Of a stretch of 64,000 nucleotides of DNA, positions 9,140 to 16,656 are shown piece by piece. The notes beneath the pieces are model-generated. The model was not told where the DNA came from and ran no database searches. It saw only the letters and a program-made list of their open reading frames with translations. Origin of the DNA: Aequorivita sp. (GTDB taxonomy: Bacteria; Bacteroidota; Bacteroidia; Flavobacteriales; Flavobacteriaceae); contig JAGXGE010000004.1 in the NCBI GenBank assembly GCA_024637015.1, positions 434,001-498,000 on the forward strand, in the 5' to 3' direction. How positions within the stretch are numbered: the first letter of the stretch is position 1; every line of letters begins with the position of its first letter. The position numbers and the translations under genes were made by a program.

Positions 9140-11557
9140 ATGAAAAGACTTTTCATTCTATTCTGCTGTCTTTACAGCGGTATTTCAATAGCGCAGAACC
9201 TTAATATTTCTGGGAAGGTTACTGATGCTTCACAATCATCATTATCTTTTGTAAATGTATTGGTCTACAAAGCCGATGCTGAAACTCCTTCACAAGGAAC
9301 AACTACTGATGAAGACGGTTCTTTCATCTTTAAAGGATTGGAAGCCGGAACCTATAAACTCAATTTTAGCTATATTGGTTTTGAAGACATTGAACATACT
9401 ATTGAGCTTTCTTCAAATAAAAACATGGGCAATATTGTTTTAAAAGAAAGTTTTGAGATTTTGGACGAAACATTAGTGACTGCAAAACTCCCTACCATAA
9501 AAAAAACTCCTGGAAAGCTGGTTTTCAACGTTGAAAATACTTCGCTTTCCGTTGGGAGCACAATGGATCTTTTAAGGAAAACACCGGGAGTTGTTGTAAT
9601 TGGAGAAAGTATACAAATAAAATTTTCTTCTCCAGTAACCTATATCAACGGTAAGCGAGTTTATCTTTCTGCCACGGAAGTGACATCCCTTTTGGAAAAT
9701 ACTGATGCCGCCAATATTAAATCGATTGAGGTTATTACAAACCCTACCGCCAAGTACGATTCCGAAGCGGGAACAGTATTAAATATTATTACCACAAAGC
9801 CAATTTCAATAGGCTATAAAGGTTCCCTAAACGGAACATACACTCAAGGAATTTATCCAAAATACAGTTTTGGGACTTCGCATTTATACAAAAACAACTG
9901 GCTGAACTTGTATGCTAGCTATAATTATAATACCAAAAAACAGTATAAGGAAGACGAAAACTACATACGATTTTTCCAGCCTGATGAGGTTTCCACAAAA
10001 TCAATTTGGGAAACGTATTTCAACCGCACTACAGACTTCGATAACCACAGTGGAAACGTAGTTATGGATTTTACCTTGAATGATAAAAATTCGCTCAGCC
10101 TAATGTCAAATATTTCAGTGGCACCCGAAAATACCTATCACAATTCTGGGTATGCTTCTATATATAGCCCCCAAAAACAGTTAGATTCCATCAATACTAC
10201 TTTGAGCAAGGTGAGTTACAAGAAGGATAACTTTGCTTTTGCCTTGGATTATAACAGAAAATTAAATGATAATGGCGCCACTCTTTCCGCTGCCTCCAAT
10301 TATATTTATTACAACCATAGACAAGACCAAAGTGTAAGTTCCGATTACTTTTTGCCAGACAACGAGTTTTTGAGGAATAATAGTTTTTTCACAAACTCAG
10401 CACAGAAGAGCAACATTTTTACTGGGCAAGCAGATGTTTCCACAAATTTATGGGGAGGTACATTTGAAGCGGGTTTTAAATTCAGCAACATCAATACTGA
10501 AAGCAAAATTAACTTCTTTGATACCGAAAACAATATTGATACTTTCAACGATGCACTATCAGACAACTTTAATTACAAAGAAAACATTTATGCAGAGTAT
10601 ATAAACTATGAAAAAGATTGGGAAAAGTGGAATATTTCCGCCGGAATAAGAGGAGAATATACAGATATTAATGCCATTTCGCTCACTTTGGGCGAAGTGA
10701 ACACCCAAAATTATTTTGAAATCTTCCCTTCAGCATCTGTAAATTATAATATTAATGATAACAACACTATTGGAATTAGCTACAACCGCAGCATCCACCG
10801 ACCGAGATATGAAAGTTTGAACCCTTTTAAATATTTCATTACCGAAAATAATTTTATTGGAGGAAATCCCAACATGGTGCCATCTATAGAGGATAAAATC
10901 ACATTAAGTTATTCCCATAAAAAGAAATGGTTTTTTGATTTGTACTATGAAAATATAAAAAACGGATTGGGTAATTTGTCTTTTCAGAATAATGAGAATA
11001 GTACTTTAAGAAGCATGTATGATAATTTAATCGAAGAATATCAGTACAGTTTTGATATCGGTTACTATAGTTCCCTTACTTCGTGGTGGTATTTTAATTT
11101 ATCTACCTCTTCTTACTATTTATCAAATAAATTTAACGCCCTGGAAAGTTCGCAGGATGCTTATACCAACGATACTTTTGGCCAGTACCTTCAAACCTAT
11201 AATAACTTTACTCTTTCAAAAGACCGTTCTTTTACCGTGGATCTTACCGCCCTTTATATATCAAATTTTGTCTTCGGAAACCGGTATTTTAAAAACCAGA
11301 GTTTTGTAAATATTTCTTTTAGAAAGGAATTTTGGGACAAGCAGGCAAGTTTAACAGTAGGTGTAGATGATATTTTTAATACGCTCAATGATGTTGCTTC
11401 TGTAACAAAATATTACAATCAAGACAATCAGTTTTTCGTAAATCAGGAGAGTAGGCTTTTTCGTATCGGATTCAAATACAATTTTGGAAATGCGCGACTT
11501 CGGGACAACAACAAAAAAATAAATACCGACGAAGGCGATAGACTGGGAGGTGAATAA
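9140..11557 (+). CDS. Outer-membrane beta-barrel family protein with carboxypeptidase-like N-domain
   Basis: About 805 residues from the ATG at 9140, which starts a clean signal peptide (MKRLFILFCCLYSGISIAQ); the frame opens 27 nt earlier but would add an unlikely N-terminal tail. Residues about 22-105 match a CarboxypepD_reg-like domain (SGKVTD...DGSFIFKGLEAGTYKLNFSYIGFE). A plug-like segment follows (SIEVITNPTAKYDSEAGTVLNI), then a long aromatic-rich barrel with repeated YNYN and SYNRS strands, as in the Outer membrane protein beta-barrel family (PF14905) related to TonB-dependent receptors. No SusD partner is adjacent. It is probably a receptor or channel for an unknown ligand. Confidence 0.88.
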   Translation: MKRLFILFCCLYSGISIAQNLNISGKVTDASQSSLSFVNVLVYKADAETPSQGTTTDEDGSFIFKGLEAGTYKLNFSYIGFEDIEHTIELSSNKNMGNIVLKESFEILDETLVTAKLPTIKKTPGKLVFNVENTSLSVGSTMDLLRKTPGVVVIGESIQIKFSSPVTYINGKRVYLSATEVTSLLENTDAANIKSIEVITNPTAKYDSEAGTVLNIITTKPISIGYKGSLNGTYTQGIYPKYSFGTSHLYKNNWLNLYASYNYNTKKQYKEDENYIRFFQPDEVSTKSIWETYFNRTTDFDNHSGNVVMDFTLNDKNSLSLMSNISVAPENTYHNSGYASIYSPQKQLDSINTTLSKVSYKKDNFAFALDYNRKLNDNGATLSAASNYIYYNHRQDQSVSSDYFLPDNEFLRNNSFFTNSAQKSNIFTGQADVSTNLWGGTFEAGFKFSNINTESKINFFDTENNIDTFNDALSDNFNYKENIYAEYINYEKDWEKWNISAGIRGEYTDINAISLTLGEVNTQNYFEIFPSASVNYNINDNNTIGISYNRSIHRPRYESLNPFKYFITENNFIGGNPNMVPSIEDKITLSYSHKKKWFFDLYYENIKNGLGNLSFQNNENSTLRSMYDNLIEEYQYSFDIGYYSSLTSWWYFNLSTSSYYLSNKFNALESSQDAYTNDTFGQYLQTYNNFTLSKDRSFTVDLTALYISNFVFGNRYFKNQSFVNISFRKEFWDKQASLTVGVDDIFNTLNDVASVTKYYNQDNQFFVNQESRLFRIGFKYNFGNARLRDNNKKINTDEGDRLGGE

Positions 11558-11610
11558 TTCTTTTAATTCACCAAAATTTAAGCATACATCTTAATTTTAT
11601 TGATATTCAC

Positions 11611-11618
11611 TACTTTTG
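11611..11618 (+). promoter_or_regulatory. Promoter -7 element of dusB
   Basis: TACTTTTG is a perfect TAnnTTTG, 19 bp upstream of the TTG start, so the leader would be only about 13 nt. Confidence 0.5.
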
Positions 11619-11637
11619 CAGTTCCAAATAAAAAGAA

Positions 11638-12630
11638 TTGCCAAAAATAGGAAACATAAAACTGCCAGATTTTCCGTTGCTACTCGCACCGATGGAAGAC
11701 GTTAGCGACCCACCATTCCGCGCTCTTTGTAAAGAGCAGGGAGCAGATGTGGTTTTTACTGAATTTATATCTTCAGAAGGGCTTATTCGCGATGCCGCCA
11801 AAAGTGTGATGAAGCTTGATATTTATGAAAAGGAACGTCCCGTGGGCATTCAGATTTTTGGAGCCGTTTTGGAATCTATGTTGCGTAGTGTTGAAATTGT
11901 TGAAGCCAGCGGTCCTGATATTATTGACATCAACTTTGGTTGTCCCGTAAAAAAAGTAGTTTCAAAAGGCGCTGGCGCGGGAATATTGAAAGATATTGAT
12001 TTAATGGTAAGCCTTACCGAAGCAATGGTGAAACACACCAAACTGCCCGTGACTGTAAAAACCCGACTGGGCTGGGACCACGATTCCATAAAAATTGTTG
12101 AGGTTGCCGAACGTTTGCAGGATGTGGGTTGCCAAGCCCTTTCCATCCACGGCCGTACACGCGCCCAAATGTATAAAGGCGATGCCGACTGGAAACCCAT
12201 AGCTGAAGTAAAAAACAACCCAAGAATGCACATTCCCATCTTTGGAAATGGCGATGTGGATACTCCTGAAAAAGCGATGGAAATGCGTGACAAGTACGGT
12301 TTGGACGGCGCAATGATTGGCCGTGCCAGTATTGGCTATCCGTGGTTTTTTAAGGAAGTAAAGCACTATTTTAAAACAGGCGAACATTTACCGCCACCAT
12401 CAATGTTAGAACGTGTTGATGCTGCCAAACGCCACCTACAAATGGCAATAGATTGGAAAGGGGAAACCCTCGGCGTTTTTGAAACCCGCCGCCATTATAC
12501 CAACTATTTTAAAGGAATTCCAAACTTTAAGGAATACCGGATGAAAATGGTAACGAGCGATGATTCCGCTTCCGTTTTTGAGGCTTTTGATGAGGTTTTG
12601 GAAACGTTTGGGGATTATGAGTTTGCTTAA
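11638..12630 (+). CDS. dusB: tRNA-dihydrouridine synthase (DusB family), TTG start
   Basis: An FMN enzyme that reduces specific uridines in the tRNA D-loop with NADPH. The 330-residue product carries the Dus signatures LLLAPMEDVSDPPFR (14-28), the catalytic cysteine in NFGCPVKK (Cys102), VKTRLGWD, and SIHGRTRAQMYKG, plus the GNGDV and DGAMIGR phosphate-binding strands. The frame is closed by an in-frame TAA at 11629 and the first ATG would delete the conserved N-terminal strand, so TTG at 11638 is the start. The gene stands alone between the beta-barrel gene and a flavoprotein gene and has its own promoter element. Confidence 0.93.
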   Translation: MPKIGNIKLPDFPLLLAPMEDVSDPPFRALCKEQGADVVFTEFISSEGLIRDAAKSVMKLDIYEKERPVGIQIFGAVLESMLRSVEIVEASGPDIIDINFGCPVKKVVSKGAGAGILKDIDLMVSLTEAMVKHTKLPVTVKTRLGWDHDSIKIVEVAERLQDVGCQALSIHGRTRAQMYKGDADWKPIAEVKNNPRMHIPIFGNGDVDTPEKAMEMRDKYGLDGAMIGRASIGYPWFFKEVKHYFKTGEHLPPPSMLERVDAAKRHLQMAIDWKGETLGVFETRRHYTNYFKGIPNFKEYRMKMVTSDDSASVFEAFDEVLETFGDYEFA

Positions 12631-12672
12631 ATGGATTATGAATTTTAAGTGTCATTATCTATAAATCCTTTT

Positions 12673-12680
12673 TAACTTTG
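12673..12680 (+). promoter_or_regulatory. Promoter -7 element of the flavoprotein gene
   Basis: TAACTTTG, a perfect TAnnTTTG, lies 17 bp before the ATG at 12698. No -33 TTG is obvious. Confidence 0.45.
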
Positions 12681-12697
12681 AAGTTCAAACTATCGTC

Positions 12698-13354
12698 ATG
12701 CAGCGGCTCAAAATAATTAACACCCATTATATTACTCATAACGTTAAGCGCTTTGAACTAGAAAAGCCTCCAGGTTTTGAATATACTCCGGGACAATCGG
12801 CACATATATCCATCAATTTGCCGAACTGGAAGGACCAAATCCGTCCGTTCACGTTTACTTCGTTACTGCATTGGGACTACTTAGAATTTATTGTGAAAAT
12901 TTACGAAGACCATAAAGGCGTTACGTCGAAAATGGGCAGACTCAATACAGGTGATGAGTTGTTACTTCACGATGTATACGGTACAATTAAGTATAAAGGG
13001 CCCGGTATATTTATAGCTGGGGGTACAGGCATCACACCCTTTATTGCAATATTTAGAGCACTTTTTGAGAGTGGAAATTTGAGAAATCTCGCGCTTTTGT
13101 ATTCAAATAAAACCAAGGATGACATAATTTTACACGATGAATTGACAAAAATGTTGGGACCGGCTTATAGAAATGTATTCACCCAAGAGGGAGTGATTGG
13201 TTTCCGCGAGCGCAGAATTGACCGTAAGTTTCTTATAGAGACCATTGGGGGTTTTGATTCTCGTTTTTATGTTTGCGGCCCTAAGATTTTTACGGAAGAG
13301 ATTTGTGAAGCTTTGATAAGTTTGGGAGCAGATCCAGAATTCCTTATAATTTGA
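12698..13354 (+). CDS. Ferredoxin/flavodoxin-NADP reductase-like FAD oxidoreductase
   Basis: A 218-residue protein with the two-domain FNR fold. The FAD-binding barrel carries R49-P-F-T in place of RxYS, and the nucleotide domain has the pyrophosphate motif A-G-G-T-G-I-T-P (about 107-114) and the C-terminal CGPKIF signature. It is short for the family and lacks any ferredoxin or globin domain, so it should pass electrons between NAD(P)H and a separate small carrier or enzyme. The genome context gives no partner: dusB lies upstream and the convergent ftsX-like gene follows 13 bp downstream. Confidence 0.82.
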   Translation: MQRLKIINTHYITHNVKRFELEKPPGFEYTPGQSAHISINLPNWKDQIRPFTFTSLLHWDYLEFIVKIYEDHKGVTSKMGRLNTGDELLLHDVYGTIKYKGPGIFIAGGTGITPFIAIFRALFESGNLRNLALLYSNKTKDDIILHDELTKMLGPAYRNVFTQEGVIGFRERRIDRKFLIETIGGFDSRFYVCGPKIFTEEICEALISLGADPEFLII

Positions 13355-13367
13355 ATGCTTTTCCTGA

Positions 13368-14573
13368 TTAAACCAACAACTTCTCCCTCACCCTGCTCGA
13401 AGCAATTTTTGAAGCAATAATCCCCAAAACACTTATCGTTACAAAAACAACCACAATGTTTATAAGTTTCAGTTTTACGGGATAGGGCAGCGTACTGGTT
13501 ATTGAAACGAATTCAAATTTCAGTTGCGCCAGCACGGCAATAATTCCCAAGAAAATACCCAACAGACCGCCAATTACAGTCATTAACGTTCCCTGCAAAA
13601 AAAATATTTTTCGTATTTCCTTTAACGAGGCACCCATATTATAGAGCGTCTTAATGTTTTTCCGCTTGTCCAAAACCATCATAATTATAGAACCGATAAC
13701 GTTGAAGAGCGCGATTATCAAAACCAGAGTAAATATTAAATAAACCGCAATGTTTTCGGTATTCAGCATTTTGTAAAGGGCATCGTTTTGCTGGATTCGG
13801 TTTTTTATAAGAATTCCTGTTGGAAATATTTTCTCGATTTCGCTACGCACATTTTCTTCGGAAGAATTTGGCAACAACTTCATTTCAACAGAGGAAATTT
13901 TTGAGCTGTCCAATGACAGAAGATTTCGGGCAAAATCAAGATCGGAAAAAACATATTTAGCATCCAAATCCTCATTTACTTGATAAACTCCAGAAACTAC
14001 CACATTTTCTTTAGTGAACGCATCGGAAGGGTCCAGCGCATTGAGTTGTCCAGTTCCAGGTTTTGGAACATAAATTTCCAACAAATCTGAATAATCGTTC
14101 ACGCCCAAAGATAGTTTTGCGATGGTGGAAAGCCCAACAACCACTTGATGCTCACCGGGAACAAACCATTCTCCAAAATACATTATACTGTCCAGTTGGG
14201 TTACTTTTCCGTAAAGTGAATCCACGCCTTTTATATAAGATATATGGTTTTTTCCTTTATAATGAAGAAAAACGCGCTCCTCAATTATTTCTGAAAAGTT
14301 TTCAATCCCTTTTATATTTTTCAGTTGGTCTCTTTGCGCTTCTGAAAATGCGATTGTCTTTCCACTTTCGGGAAGTATTTTTAGATCGCTATCAAATTCG
14401 TTGGTAAACTGAAGGCTGAAATCTTTCAGGCCTGAAAATCCAGAAAGAACTATAAATAATGACATCGCTCCCACCACCACACCAACAGCTGCAATACCTG
14501 TGATAATATTGATGGCATTATTGCTACTTTTTGAAAACAAATAGCGCTTGGCGATATAGAGCGAAAAATTCAA
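13368..14573 (-). CDS. FtsX-like / LolE-type ABC transporter permease, TTG start
   Basis: A 401-residue inner-membrane protein of the MacB/LolCE permease family. An N-terminal helix (about residues 20-45, after YIAKRYLFSKSSNNAIN) is followed by a large periplasmic MacB-like domain and three C-terminal helices, with the conserved cytoplasmic loop KRKNIKTLYNMGAS. It probably works with an ATPase encoded elsewhere in lipoprotein release or another mechanotransmission task. TTG at 14573 is used because it gives the conserved N-terminus and lies one nucleotide after the rbfA stop, implying coupling with rbfA. Which ATPase it uses cannot be seen here. Confidence 0.85.
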   Translation of the reverse strand: MNFSLYIAKRYLFSKSSNNAINIITGIAAVGVVVGAMSLFIVLSGFSGLKDFSLQFTNEFDSDLKILPESGKTIAFSEAQRDQLKNIKGIENFSEIIEERVFLHYKGKNHISYIKGVDSLYGKVTQLDSIMYFGEWFVPGEHQVVVGLSTIAKLSLGVNDYSDLLEIYVPKPGTGQLNALDPSDAFTKENVVVSGVYQVNEDLDAKYVFSDLDFARNLLSLDSSKISSVEMKLLPNSSEENVRSEIEKIFPTGILIKNRIQQNDALYKMLNTENIAVYLIFTLVLIIALFNVIGSIIMMVLDKRKNIKTLYNMGASLKEIRKIFFLQGTLMTVIGGLLGIFLGIIAVLAQLKFEFVSITSTLPYPVKLKLINIVVVFVTISVLGIIASKIASSRVREKLLV

Positions 14574-14574
14574 G

Positions 14575-14970
14575 TTATGATTTTTTTCTTTTCGGAAGCA
14601 AGTCTGGGTTTTTCAGGGGGTTTTCTTCACCTTTTACAGCTTTGTCAATCTTCTCAATGTATTCCAAAGAATCATCGTTATAAAAAGAGAGATCGGGCAT
14701 TTTACGAAGTTGATGTTTTGTAAGCTGCGCTATTTGATGTTTTATTTGAGGTTTTAAATTATTGAGTTCTTTCACTATACTTTCAGCTTTATCTGCTGGA
14801 AATACGCTAACATAAACCTTTGAAATGGAAAGATCTGTGGTTACGCTCACTTTGCTCACTGAAATAATAATGCCCATCTGTCCAGCTTCGCGAAGCATAT
14901 TTTGTAGCACGTTTGCAAGGTCGTTTTGTAAAACGCCGGCTATTTTCTTTTGTCTATTACTTTCTACCAT
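14575..14970 (-). CDS. rbfA: 30S ribosome-binding factor RbfA
   Basis: A cold-shock-associated maturation factor for 16S rRNA and the 30S subunit. The 131-residue protein shows the family order: basic N-terminus (NRQKKIAGVLQNDLANVLQ), the strand ISVSKVSVTTDLSISKVYVSVFP, and the KH-like PQIKHQIAQLTKHQLRKMPDLSFYNDDS segment with the conserved LRxxPxLxF core. It is the first gene of a two-gene unit with the ftsX-like permease, a pairing I know from other Flavobacteriaceae. The 106 bp to the divergent epimerase gene holds promoters for both directions. Confidence 0.93.
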   Translation of the reverse strand: MVESNRQKKIAGVLQNDLANVLQNMLREAGQMGIIISVSKVSVTTDLSISKVYVSVFPADKAESIVKELNNLKPQIKHQIAQLTKHQLRKMPDLSFYNDDSLEYIEKIDKAVKGEENPLKNPDLLPKRKKS

Positions 14971-15049
14971 ACTGCAAAAATAGAATATAAAACCTTACAG
15001 AATGTTAATGAAGCCTCAAGCTTATTGAAATTCAATAGAATTAAGTTTG

Positions 15050-15057
15050 TATTTTTG
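15050..15057 (+). promoter_or_regulatory. Promoter -7 element of the epimerase gene
   Basis: TATTTTTG, a perfect TAnnTTTG, 19 bp before the ATG. A TTG at 15025-15027 sits 22 bp upstream and could be the -33 element. Confidence 0.5.
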
Positions 15058-15076
15058 AATCATTCAAGAAGAATTT

Positions 15077-15484
15077 ATGGAAAAAATTGAACATATAGGT
15101 ATTGCAGTAAAGAACATTTCTGAAGCCAACAAAATTTATGAAGCTTTATTGGGAAGCGCACCCTACAAAAGTGAGAAAGTGGAAAGCGAAGGAGTGGAAA
15201 CATCCTTTTTTCGCTGTGGTGAAAGTAAAATTGAACTTTTGGAAGCAACAAATCCAGACAGTCCAATTGCGAAGTTTATCGAAAAAAAAGGCGAGGGAAT
15301 TCACCATATTGCTTTTGCAGTCAAGGACATTAAAAAAGAAATGGAGCGTCTAAAAAATGAGGGTTTTATATTATTGAACGACGTTCCCAAAATGGGTGCG
15401 GATAATAAACTTGTGGCTTTCCTTCACCCTAAATCTTCCAACGGAGTATTAGTAGAACTTTGTCAAGAAATTGAGAATAAGTAA
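15077..15484 (+). CDS. mce: Methylmalonyl-CoA epimerase
   Basis: Interconverts (S)- and (R)-methylmalonyl-CoA between propionyl-CoA carboxylation and the B12-dependent mutase. The 135-residue protein is a single vicinal-oxygen-chelate unit with two beta-alpha-beta-beta-beta modules. Metal ligands are visible as H6 in EHIGIAVK, the histidines of GIHHIAFAVKDI, and E in GVLVELCQE. Length and motif order match the family exactly. The gene is alone here: no mutase or carboxylase genes are next to it. The tRNA gene follows 108 bp downstream with its own promoter. Confidence 0.93.
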   Translation: MEKIEHIGIAVKNISEANKIYEALLGSAPYKSEKVESEGVETSFFRCGESKIELLEATNPDSPIAKFIEKKGEGIHHIAFAVKDIKKEMERLKNEGFILLNDVPKMGADNKLVAFLHPKSSNGVLVELCQEIENK

Positions 15485-15490
15485 AAATAG

Positions 15491-15522
15491 TTTTGTTGTA
15501 TTTGCAAAGTGTTTTACATTTG
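15491..15522 (+). promoter_or_regulatory. Canonical Bacteroidota promoter of the tRNA gene
   Basis: TTTTG (15491-15495), 19-bp spacer, TACATTTG (15515-15522). Both elements match the consensus and the spacing is standard. Transcription would start near 15529, leaving a leader of about 64 nt for RNase P to remove. Confidence 0.68.
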
Positions 15523-15592
15523 CAATCCTGTTATTTATCCTAAGACCGCTAGTCTATAGAAAGATTAGGTGTCTGGAATTTTAAACAGAAAC

Positions 15593-15666
15593 GGTCCCAT
15601 AGCTCAGCTGGTTAGAGCATCTGACTCATAATCAGAGGGTCCATGGTTCGAGCCCATGTGGGACCA
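15593..15666 (+). tRNA. tRNA with CAT anticodon (Met; possibly lysidine-modified Ile2)
   Basis: A complete 74-nt cloverleaf. The acceptor stem GGTCCCA pairs with TGGGACC; the D-arm is AGCTCAGCTGGTTAGAGC; the anticodon stem CTGAC/ATCAG region carries CAT at 15627-15629; the T-arm contains GGTTCGAGCC; the discriminator is A. The CCA end is not encoded (CTT follows). It lacks the C-A mismatch at the top of the acceptor stem expected of initiator tRNA, so it is elongator Met or Ile2. The C4-G69 and C5-G68 pairs agree with the Escherichia coli tRNA-Ile2 acceptor stem rather than that of elongator Met, so a lysidine-modified tRNA-Ile is a real option. Confidence 0.93.
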
Positions 15667-15728
15667 CTTTTATTAAATGACTATGAATAAGCCAAAGTAA
15701 AACTAGTTTAAAAGGCAATTTTCACTCT

Positions 15729-15767
15729 AAAAATGAGTTATTAAACATTCGATAACTCATTTTTTTA
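15729..15767 (+). terminator. Rho-independent terminator of the tRNA gene
   Basis: Perfect stem AAAAATGAGTTAT/ATAACTCATTTTT with a 10-nt loop, followed by a T-run. The T-run itself can pair with a downstream A-run (see the next hairpin). It lies 62 bp after the tRNA. Confidence 0.8.
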
Positions 15768-15784
15768 TCCTTGGATAAAAAAAA
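15761..15784 (+). repeat. Second hairpin sequestering the terminator T-run
   Basis: TTTTTTATCC, a TT loop, then GGATAAAAAA form a 10-bp stem that directly overlaps the T-tract of the preceding terminator. In single-stranded form the two structures compete for the same bases. Confidence 0.6.
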
Positions 15785-15834
15785 ATTATTATTTTAGGCG
15801 CATAAACACGATCCCAAATCGTTAATGAACAACC

Positions 15835-16032
15835 ATGTCATCACTTATATATAATATAATCATGCTTGTGTTCCAAGCTGCCTCTGGCAGTCAAGGACCT
15901 CCGCCCCCATCCCAAAATCGTGGCCCCCAGTTGCCCATAGATGATAATTTATGGATTTTGCTTGTCGCAGGTATTTTATTTGGAGCCTATATAATATATA
16001 AAAGAAACCGCTCTATAGATAAGGCTGCATAA
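15835..16032 (+). CDS. Tiny protein with LPID-TM-basic C-terminus, sorting-signal-like
   Basis: A 65-residue ORF with a hydrophobic N-terminus (about 1-17, ending in FQAASG), a short proline-rich middle (GPPPPSQNRGP), then QLPIDDNLWILLVAGILFG (a membrane helix) and a basic tail (YKRNRSIDKAA). The tripartite end of a Pro-Ile-Asp motif, one TM helix and Arg/Lys resembles the PID-CTERM type of C-terminal sorting signal described for Bacteroidota exosortase systems. Almost nothing remains between the two hydrophobic segments, so it may be a minimal substrate or simply a small membrane protein. It converges with ribE, overlapping it by 20 bp. Confidence 0.6.
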   Translation: MSSLIYNIIMLVFQAASGSQGPPPPSQNRGPQLPIDDNLWILLVAGILFGAYIIYKRNRSIDKAA

Positions 16033-16600
16033 GATTTTTTACATACTTCCCTATAATATCAAATTCCAAGTTTACTTCGCTTCCCGATTTAATTGTTTTA
16101 AAGTTTGTATTCTCAAAAGTGTAAGGAATAATAGCAACACTAAACTCTCCCTTTTTGGAATTAACTACCGTTAGGCTTACTCCATTTACTGTAATAGAGC
16201 CTTTTTCAACAGTGCTGAACTCAGCGTTTTCATATTCGAAAGTAAAAATCCAGCTACCGTTGGCGTCTTGAATTTTTTTACAAATGGCAGTTCCGTCCAC
16301 GTGGCCCTGTACCATATGTCCGTCAAGCCTGTCTCCTATTTTCATTGCTCTTTCTAAGTTCACCAAAGAACTTTTTTCCAATTTTTTAAGATTGGTCTTA
16401 TCCAAAGTTTCTTTAATGGCAGTAGCCACGTATGTACCTTCCTTTGTTTCAACGACAGTTAAACACACTCCATTATGAGAGACGCTTTGGTCTATTTTCA
16501 GTTCTTGTGCCAATGGGCACTTTATTTCAATATGAAGATTTTCGCCTTCTAGTGTAAGTTGGCTTATTTCACCAACGGTTTCAATAATTCCTGTAAACAT
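16013..16600 (-). CDS. ribE: Riboflavin synthase alpha chain
   Basis: Dismutates two 6,7-dimethyl-8-ribityllumazine molecules to riboflavin. The 195-residue protein has the family's internal duplication: MFTGIIETVGEI with SHNGVCLTVVE in the first lumazine-binding domain (1 to about 95), and LDGHMVQGHVDGTA with ITVNGVSLTVV in the second. The start MFTGIIE is universal in the family, fixing the N-terminus. The stop lies inside the end of the convergent small membrane protein gene. The leader is only about 20 nt if the -7 element at 16627 is used, so there is no room for an FMN riboswitch. Confidence 0.96.
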   Translation of the reverse strand: MFTGIIETVGEISQLTLEGENLHIEIKCPLAQELKIDQSVSHNGVCLTVVETKEGTYVATAIKETLDKTNLKKLEKSSLVNLERAMKIGDRLDGHMVQGHVDGTAICKKIQDANGSWIFTFEYENAEFSTVEKGSITVNGVSLTVVNSKKGEFSVAIIPYTFENTNFKTIKSGSEVNLEFDIIGKYVKNLMQPYL

Positions 16601-16613
16601 TGTAGTATTTGGT

Positions 16614-16621
16614 TACATTTG
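16614..16621 (+). promoter_or_regulatory. Promoter -7 element of pdxA
   Basis: TACATTTG, a perfect TAnnTTTG, 35 bp before the pdxA ATG. It lies back to back with the ribE element on the other strand, so the two divergent promoters share a 56-bp spacer. Confidence 0.45.
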
Positions 16622-16626
16622 TAATG

Positions 16627-16634
16627 CAAAAGTA
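16627..16634 (-). promoter_or_regulatory. Promoter -7 element of ribE
   Basis: TACTTTTG on the minus strand, a perfect TAnnTTTG, 26 bp before the ribE ATG. Confidence 0.45.
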
Positions 16635-16656
16635 ACAATTAAAAAAGCCAAACATA

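Noticed and set aside
11850-12387. Minus-strand frames opposite dusB
   Set aside because: No conserved motifs, and all catalytic motifs of dusB lie on the plus strand.
16601-16656. FMN riboswitch before ribE
   Set aside because: The leader is at most about 55 bp and shares space with the divergent pdxA promoter; an RFN element needs over 120 nt.
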